Shown here: positions 58,060 through 64,000 of the stretch, one piece after another
Position numbering within the stretch: the stretch's first letter is position 1
Layout: each line of letters begins with the position of its first letter
Origin: Numida meleagris
Taxonomy: Eukaryota; Chordata; Aves; Galliformes; Numididae
Direction: 5' to 3'
Assembly: GCF_002078875.1 (NCBI RefSeq)
Contig: NC_034409.1
Coordinates: 110,353,980 to 110,417,979, forward strand
Length of the DNA stretch: 64,000 nucleotides
Made by a program: the position numbers and the translations under genes
Notes under the pieces: model-generated
Database searches by the model: none
What the model was told of the DNA's origin: nothing
Seen by the model: the letters and a program-made list of their open reading frames with translations, nothing else

Positions 58060-58240
58060 GCTCGGGAGTTGTGCTGAAATAACATCGGTGCGCGGCGTAA
58101 TGATTTATTTATGTGGCTAATAACGCTCGCGTTCTCGCCGCTATTTGTCTGGGCGAAAGACCAGCTGCGGGGCATCGCGCGGCGCTAGGACGGAGCGCCT
58201 CGCAGCCAGAAATCGATGGTCTTGAGGCGAACGAGCGGGC
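58060..58240. promoter_or_regulatory. CNE-like island
   Basis: 'gcgtaatgatttatttatgtggctaataacgctcgcg' with CDX/HOX-like TTTATTTATG, then 'ccagaaatcgatggtcttg'. Sharp AT break in CpG-rich DNA. Confidence 0.4.
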
Positions 58241-58374
58241 GGCGTACCGGGCTCGGTCAGCCCGGGCACGGCCCCTGGGTAGCGCGGAACGGACGCGCCG
58301 GAGCGGCCCCGCGTGCCCCCGGGGCTCTGGGGGCAGTGCCAGGCCTCCGCGCAACCCTGGCGAACGGCGCCCCG

Positions 58375-58450
58375 GCGTTAAGTGCCATTAACATCACAGG
58401 CACTAAAATAGGAGAGAGCGGCGCTGAATTTAATTTGCAGGCTTAAAAAA
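58375..58450. promoter_or_regulatory. CNE-like island with recurrent 11-mer
   Basis: AGTGCCATTAA at 58,381-58,391, then 'catcacaggcactaaaatagg' and 'gaatttaatttgcagg'. Followed directly by an A/G simple repeat. Confidence 0.4.
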
Positions 58451-58500
58451 AGAAAGAAAGGAAGAAAAAAAAGAAAAAAAGAAAAGGGGAAAAAAAAAAG
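58444..58500. repeat. Poly-purine (GAAA)n tract
   Basis: Almost pure A/G for 57 bp. Together with the one at 62,868 it may adopt unusual structures. Confidence 0.85.
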
Positions 58501-59282
58501 CCGCTCGGAGCAGCCTGCTGCTGGAGGCGGGAGGGGGCTACGGGCGGCGGAACCCTCCGGCCTCGGAGCACATCTCCGGGCAGGCACACGGCCAGGGGGT
58601 GCCCCGCCGCCGCCCCCCCCCCTCGGGCCCCGACGGGCTCTCCCGCGGTGTGGGTCAGGGTGAGGGGGGGCGGCTCCCGGCGGCCGCTTCCCGCCCCCCC
58701 GGCACGCACACGGCTCTGCCTTCCTGCCTCGGGGAGCGAGAGGAAACGGGGGGGGGAGAGGAGAAGAGAGCGGCTCGGTACGTGCCCCCCCCCCGCCTCC
58801 TATTAGCAAGCAGAAGTTCACAGCGGAGCGAGGCGTAGCGCGGGGCTTCCGGGAAAGAGGAGCGGCGAACATCGCGGGGCCGGGACGCGGCGTGCAACGA
58901 GGGCATCGCCGCCCGCACGGGGGGCACCGCCGGGCCCGGAGCTCGCGGCATCCGGCGGGGAGAGGGGCTAGGGGTGGGGGGGGCGGAGAGAAAAGAGAGC
59001 TTTAAAACCGGGAGGGAAACGCTGACGGGAGGAAGTGTAAGGCGAGAGGGAGGCGGGGGAGGGGAGAGCGCCATCTTTTCATGTCACAGCCACCGACACA
59101 GCGCCGGGCTCGGCCGCAGCCTCCCGAGCAGCGGCACCGTGCCACAGCGGGCACACGGCCGGGGGGGGCCCGCGCACCGCCCGCTCTGCTGCGGCGGAGC
59201 GGGGCCCGAGCGCCCGCAGCCCCATGAAGGGCGCTTTATTCCGCAGCGCTCAAACCCCTCATTGTGTCGGGCAGCATCACCT

Positions 59283-59314
59283 GCCTCCTCCTCCTCCTCC
59301 TCCTCCTCCTTCTC
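59283..59314. repeat. (CTC)n trinucleotide repeat
   Basis: Ten CTC units. In one frame it mimics a leucine-rich signal peptide; see rejected items. Confidence 0.85.
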
Positions 59315-59623
59315 CGCCGGGGCCAGGCCGTTGCATTTAATGCCATGCACGGCGCGCTCCGGCCCGGCCCCTCCTCGCCGGGAGAGCTCCGCGGTGAGCT
59401 CCGATCGGAGCGCGGAGGAGGGGGCGGCGCGGCACGGCACGGCTCGCCTCGGCTCGGCCCGGCTAGACACATCGCACTGGCATCCCCCCTCGCAGCGGCT
59501 CTCCCGGCGGCTCCGGGAAAGCCATCTCCGGGCGGCAGCAGCGGCACACGCGGCCCCGCGCAGGGACCTGCCGTGTGCCCGGGGGGGCCGCGAGGCGGGC
59601 GGGGGCCGAGCCGTGCCCGGCGC

Positions 59624-60131
59624 NNNNNNNNNNNNNNNNNNNNNNNNNNNNNNNNNNNNNNNNNNNNNNNNNNNNNNNNNNNNNNNNNNNNNNNNNNNNN
59701 NNNNNNNNNNNNNNNNNNNNNNNNNNNNNNNNNNNNNNNNNNNNNNNNNNNNNNNNNNNNNNNNNNNNNNNNNNNNNNNNNNNNNNNNNNNNNNNNNNNN
59801 NNNNNNNNNNNNNNNNNNNNNNNNNNNNNNNNNNNNNNNNNNNNNNNNNNNNNNNNNNNNNNNNNNNNNNNNNNNNNNNNNNNNNNNNNNNNNNNNNNNN
59901 NNNNNNNNNNNNNNNNNNNNNNNNNNNNNNNNNNNNNNNNNNNNNNNNNNNNNNNNNNNNNNNNNNNNNNNNNNNNNNNNNNNNNNNNNNNNNNNNNNNN
60001 NNNNNNNNNNNNNNNNNNNNNNNNNNNNNNNNNNNNNNNNNNNNNNNNNNNNNNNNNNNNNNNNNNNNNNNNNNNNNNNNNNNNNNNNNNNNNNNNNNNN
60101 NNNNNNNNNNNNNNNNNNNNNNNNNNNNNNN
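59624..60131. other. Assembly gap, about 509 N
   Basis: Largest gap in the window, in extreme GC. An exon could be hidden here. An AATAAA lies at 60,180-60,185 after it, but there is no frame to attach it to. Confidence 0.95.
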
Positions 60132-60316
60132 CGGCTCTCGGGATCTGCCAGGGGCGGCGGGAGACACGTCTCCTGTTTCTAATAAAGGAACCGGCTTTTA
60201 CTGAAGGATAAATGCGGGGAACCGAAGTCGTGTGGGCTGCAGCCGCCGAGCCTCGTTAGCTGCCGATGTGACTGTGAAGATAAAACGCTGCCGAGAACGC
60301 GAGCGCCGGCGGCGGG

Positions 60317-60372
60317 GGATGGAAGGAGGGAGAGAGGGAGGGAGGGAGGGAGGGAAGGAGAGAGAGAGGGAC
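60317..60372. repeat. (GGGA)n purine repeat
   Basis: About 56 bp of GGGA/GAGA units. Confidence 0.85.
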
Positions 60373-61139
60373 GGGGCCGCGCGATCCCCGCGGCACGGCA
60401 CGGCCCGGCCCTGTGCCCTCGCAGCGAGAGGTGCCCGGGGAGCCCCGGCCCGTGCTAACGGCCCGGCCCGAGCCCTGGCCAAGTTTCTGCGACTTAAGGG
60501 AAACTCTGGGGATGAGTAATCGCGCCCAGGCGAGGGGCCGCGAGGGTGCTTTTTCTCCTCGCTCGCTCGCTCTCTTCTCCTTTTTCCCCGTGTCATCATC
60601 TGCGGACCCAGTCACTCCGAGAACGCGGTTCTGAGAAGGGCGGCGGGAGAGAGAAGGGGGGGGGCGGCAGCTGCGGAGGGAGCGAGGCCGCCCCGCTGGG
60701 CACTTCGGGGCGGTGCGGCTCACGGAACCCCGCAGCGCGGTGCCCCTCCTGGGGCCACGCGGAGCTCCCCGACGGCAGCGGGCACCCGGCGCCACCGCGC
60801 CTCGCCCTCGGGGCGGTGTCGGGAAGCGCTTTGTACCCGGGATCTCGGCTTATCGCACGGCGGGCGGGGGAAACTCCGGGCCCCGCGGGCAGGCCCCGGG
60901 CTGGCGGAGCAGCGGGTGGCCTCGGCCGCGGCCGGTGTGGGCGCTGCCCGGCAGGCGGGGAACAGCGGAGCCCGCATCCCTCCCGAGAGCTCCGCACCGG
61001 GCCCGGGGGCGGCCGTGCCCCCGTCACCGCGGCGGGAGGAGAGCGGCTCTCCGTGTGGGGCGCGGGGGCTCTGAATGGCATTTCGGGCCGGAAAATACTT
61101 TCCTTTTTCTCTTGGGTTTTTTTTTTCCGAGTCTGTTTT

Positions 61140-61330
61140 CAAAATGAACATTTTCCGCGATAAGAGGTGACCGATCGGAATCGCCAGGAGGAGGTTGTAA
61201 GCAGACGTTGTGCCCCGGCTCACCGTTATCTTATCTTTCACACTTGCAGGGCGAAAAAGTGGCTTATCTTTATACCCACCCCCCTCTCGCCTTAATTGCT
61301 AAAAACACTGTGAAGTGTTAAGTACGGGAC
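61140..61330. promoter_or_regulatory. CNE-like island with GATA-site cluster
   Basis: TTATCT (reverse of AGATAA) occurs at 61,226-61,231, 61,231-61,236 and 61,264-61,269, and 'cttaattgctaaaaacactgtgaagtg' follows. GATA-factor consensus is WGATAR; function is inferred. Confidence 0.4.
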
Positions 61331-61796
61331 TAAAGAATCTCTCCGCGTGTGTGCCGCGCGGGTGGGGAAAAAAAGCGAGCGATCCGAGCGGAGAAACGAG
61401 GGGCTCTTCCCAGGAGAGCGCACACGTGTGCGCCCCTCCCCGCCCCCGCCCGGTGCCGCCGCCCCCCGCTCGCGGGGCCGCTCCCGGCGGGCGCTGCCGG
61501 AGGCCCGGAGCCCGCTGTCACCTCTGGGGCGGAGTGAATAACCCCAGTGTTTGCGAACCCGGCCGCGGCATTGGTATTCAGGGCCGAGCCGCGCAGCGTC
61601 TCCTGCCTTTCTCTCCCCACCCCCTCTGAAACAAAACACAACACGAAAACAAAACCAGAAGGAGGACGGAGGTGATTCATCGACTGTATCCAATTATTAA
61701 CATACAAGCTGCAGGCTGCACGAACACACCTTCGAGCCGCGGCGGTTTCCTCGGCCGCGAAACTCAGAGCGCGGCGGCTGCTCGGCCTGGGCCGCC

Positions 61797-61890
61797 CGTC
61801 CGTGTGTCCGTCCCGTCCACGTACCCGTTGGTGCGTCCGCCCCGTCGGCGCATCCGTCTCGTTGGGGTGTCCGTCCCGTCGGCGCGTCCA
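61797..61890. repeat. Degenerate minisatellite, 16-17-bp unit
   Basis: Five to six imperfect copies of 'gtgtccgtcccgtcgg' ('gtgtccgtcccgtc', 'cacgtacccgttgg', 'gcgtccgccccgtcgg', 'gcatccgtctcgttgg', 'gtgtccgtcccgtcgg'). Confidence 0.75.
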
Positions 61891-62149
61891 CGGGGTTTGC
61901 CGTCCTCCTTTGTATGTGCGAGAGCGGTGCTCGCTCCGGGAACCGATCGCGTCTCGGGCTCTGCTTGCGGGGGGGGGGGTACATCACGGCTCTGCTGTCA
62001 GCGTAGCAGTCCCGAACTGCGAACTGGGATCTCTGCGCTCGGGCTGCGCAGAGCCCCCCCCGGCTGCGAGGGGGGGGGGTCACGCTGTGCTGGCACCGCG
62101 TCAGCGCCGGGAGCGCCGCGGACCCGTCACGCCGGCCGGGGCCCGGCGT

Positions 62150-62340
62150 GTTTTGTTATTCAGATTTCCGCACTTCCATTAAAAGCAGCCTCACAATAAG
62201 CAATGATAAAGGTCTGATTTAAGACACACTCAAGGCGGGCAATTCAGAGCTCAGGACGGTGATCTGTTATTTATAGGCTTTTCCCAGCACTCATCACCGG
62301 GCGCGCTGAGCACCGCGCTCGCATTCATTCATTTCACCTC
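62150..62340. promoter_or_regulatory. CNE-like island
   Basis: 'ttccattaaaagcagcctcacaataagcaatgataaaggtctgatttaagacac' followed by 'ggtgatctgttatttataggc' and 'gcattcattcatttcacc'. AT-rich break of 190 bp with GC-rich flanks. Confidence 0.45.
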
Positions 62341-62484
62341 CGCGGCGCCGGCTCCCCTCCCCCATCTCTCCCCGGGCCCAGGAGGGCCCCGCAGGGTTTC
62401 ATCCCCAACTTTCGGGGCGGGGGGGGCTCCCGCGAGGAGGGTAAATGAGAGCCGGGGTAAGGCCGTCCCGTAGGGAAGCCCCCG

Positions 62485-62560
62485 CGAGAAGCCCGTAGTG
62501 CCATTAACGCTGGATTTGTCTTTACGAGGAGGTTAAGCGCCCACCATTAGCGGGGCAGCC
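62485..62560. promoter_or_regulatory. CNE-like island with recurrent 11-mer
   Basis: AGTGCCATTAA at 62,497-62,507 followed at once by CGCTGGA, the same trailing word as the copy at 46,516 (there after a 4-bp spacer). Confidence 0.4.
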
Positions 62561-62865
62561 GCTTGGGCGAGCGCATCCCCGCAGCAGCGCGGAGCACCGA
62601 GCGTCCCTGCGCGGCCCCCCCGCCCGCTCCCGGCTCTGCTCTGCTCCCCCCGGGGAAGCGGGGGGGTGAGGCCTCACCGCGGGGCCGCGCTGTGCCCGCG
62701 GGGTCCGCCGCTGCGGAGCGGGGAACAACACGGCACAGAGGCGAACAAGCGGCGGTCTGTTCCACGCCGCCGCGGAGGAAATGGCGTTCGCAAAGAAAGT
62801 AAGTTTGGCCGAGGGGGGAAAAGAGGAATGCAGCGAGTTCTCCCCGGGATCACTTGAAATCAGTA

Positions 62866-62925
62866 GTTAAAAAAAAAAAAAGAAAGAAAAAAAAAGAAAA
62901 AAAAAGAAAAAAAGAAAAGAAAAGC
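62866..62925. repeat. Poly-purine (GAAAA)n tract
   Basis: 60 bp of A with interspersed G, mirror-symmetric in part. Confidence 0.88.
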
Positions 62926-63149
62926 ACGAGTCCCACGAGTCTGCGCTGCGAGCAGCTCCGCGCGGAATGGACTTTGTGCTGTGAGCGCGGCCCGACGGCA
63001 CCGCGGGCCCCGGCCGGAGCTGCGCGGATAGAGCTGAGAGCCGCGGCGGCTCCGCTCTGCTCCCGAAAGGAGCGATGGTAATGAGGTTTTCCCTAGGAAA
63101 GGGGAGAAAAAAAAAAAAGGCAGCAGAGGCCTTTCCTCCAGCTGTGCGT

Positions 63150-63235
63150 CTGTAGCTCACGTGCGTTCACTCTAATAACTTTTAATGTCTAGCCCTAAAA
63201 CGTCTTTATAAAAAATAGCTTTACAGCGGCCCGGG
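63150..63235. promoter_or_regulatory. CNE-like island
   Basis: 'ctctaataacttttaatgtctagccc' then 'gtctttataaaaaatagctttac' (TATA-like at 63,205-63,213). Confidence 0.4.
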
Positions 63236-63724
63236 CCAGGTGTCCCTCCGCTTGTTAGCGGAGATGAAAACAAGGCGCGCTGCCCCGGCGGTGCTCGGCC
63301 CCCCGCCGCCCTCCCGGGCCCTGCCCGATGCCCGCAGCCCCGCAGCAGGGGGGCACTGCGCGGTACGCGGCGGAACCCCGGCGTGCGGGTGGGGGGCAGC
63401 TCCGCGCGATGTGTGCGTGCTCCGTGCCCCTTCCCCGGGCAGCTGGCCAGTTTCCCGATGTGGCTCACACGCCTATTTTTTTTTTTTTTTTTTGAAGGAG
63501 GGGGGTGCACTTGGATACAACATCCCCGGGGCAGCCCCGCTTCCAGTTCTCCGATCCGTCTACCTCCCCTCCTTTTCCCCCCCCGCGCCGGAGCGGGCCG
63601 CCCGCGATCAGCTCCCCCTGCTCGGCAGCGCACGGAGCGCGGGCGCGGTGCGGGGCCGCCCCGGCAGCCCCAGCGCTGCGGTCTCGGCGAGCCCGAAGCC
63701 GGGAGGAGCGGCGGGAATGGGCGT

Positions 63725-63860
63725 CGCGAACGTGAAATTTACGAGGCGGGCTCGGCGAGCCAAAAGTTGCCGTGCCAAAGTAAATAGACGCAGCCGATAA
63801 GTACCAACCCGGAGATTAAAGGGCTCCTGAACCCGGGCACAAAGCTTACGGCGGCCGGAG
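63725..63860. promoter_or_regulatory. CNE-like island at right end
   Basis: 'gaaatttacgaggcgggc', 'ccaaaagttgccgtgccaaagtaaatagacgcagcc' and 'ggagattaaagggctcc'; less GC-rich than both sides. Confidence 0.35.
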
Positions 63861-64000
63861 AAACGCCGCCGGGGGACCCGCGCTCCAGCTGCCCCCCCCA
63901 CCTCCCGCCCGCGGTTGCCACCCCGTTCGCACGCTGTAAAAAGCGCGTTAAGGGCTTCCAAAGCCGGATCAGGCGGCAGCGCGCTTTAATAAGCACCCCC

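Larger units (their letters stand above)
56500..63996. promoter_or_regulatory. CpG-island chain D
   Basis: CpG-rich to the end of the window, with AT-rich breaks at 58,060-58,240, 58,375-58,450, 61,140-61,330, 62,150-62,340, 62,485-62,560, 63,150-63,235 and 63,725-63,860. Contains a G23 run (57,434-57,456), purine tracts and the 509-N gap. No coding exon is recognisable. Confidence 0.7.

Noticed and set aside
59264..59470. Leucine-rich 'signal peptide' reading frame starting near 59,264
   Set aside because: The leucines come from a (CTC)n repeat, the start would be GTG, and the frame runs into the N gap without any domain.
60180..60185. AATAAA as a poly(A) signal of a gene in the 509-N gap
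   Set aside because: Single hexamer without a frame, GU-rich element or transcript evidence.

Overview
This looks like bird nuclear DNA, most likely from chicken or another galliform. The evidence is at least thirteen CR1 LINE copies of avian type (3' ends carrying the ATTCTATGATTCTA-type tail), one complete solo LTR of avian endogenous-retrovirus style, very old CORE-SINE/MIR-like relics, few other transposons, and an abrupt change from ordinary base composition to very CpG-rich DNA. Three runs of N (16, 120 and 509 positions) mark assembly gaps, all in the GC-rich part. I see no complete protein-coding gene, tRNA, rRNA or CRISPR array. The many open frames in the GC-rich half lack domains, splice structure or start context and are products of high GC.

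Layout: (1) 1-36,280 is a gene-free flank of ordinary composition. It holds CR1 copies at about 5.2, 11.8, 14.9, 16.5, 19.1, 19.6, 20.4, 26.3, 28.0, 29.1 and 31.8 kb, a 530-bp solo LTR at 11,016-11,545 with a perfect 5-bp target duplication, two MIR-like relics and one further SINE-tail relic, simple repeats and a 43-45-bp minisatellite. Between the repeats lie AT-rich, motif-dense blocks that resemble conserved noncoding elements (CNEs) of developmental-gene deserts: homeodomain cores, POU octamers and an exact PBX-PREP/MEIS decamer. (2) 36,280-51,900 is a chain of CpG islands interrupted by short AT-rich blocks with the same style of motifs and by TATA-like core promoters. (3) 51,900-56,500 is intermediate, with one young CR1 and one very old CR1/L3-type relic lying against a CNE-like block. 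(4) 56,500-63,996 is CpG-rich again with embedded AT-rich blocks.

The only protein-coding signal I can name is a short piece at 43,980-44,124, just after the 16-N gap. It reads as the C-terminal part of an Iroquois homeobox protein, closest to what I remember of IRX3. It has no homeodomain and no IRX3 C-terminus around it, and it is joined to its surroundings through a GCC-repeat segment that also ends the contig on the other side of the gap. A mis-joined contig is the simplest explanation. It still hints that the region may lie in or near an Iroquois cluster, which would fit the CpG and CNE architecture. That locus assignment is inference.

No previously undescribed system is demonstrated. 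The most interesting leads are the IRX3-like fragment at the gap, an 11-mer (AGTGCCATTAA) found in three separate AT-rich islands, a SOX-type 10-mer found three times, a 28-nt near-perfect inverted repeat at the edge of the GC domain, and the old CR1 relic that may have become regulatory DNA. All conservation statements are judged from sequence style only; no alignment was run.
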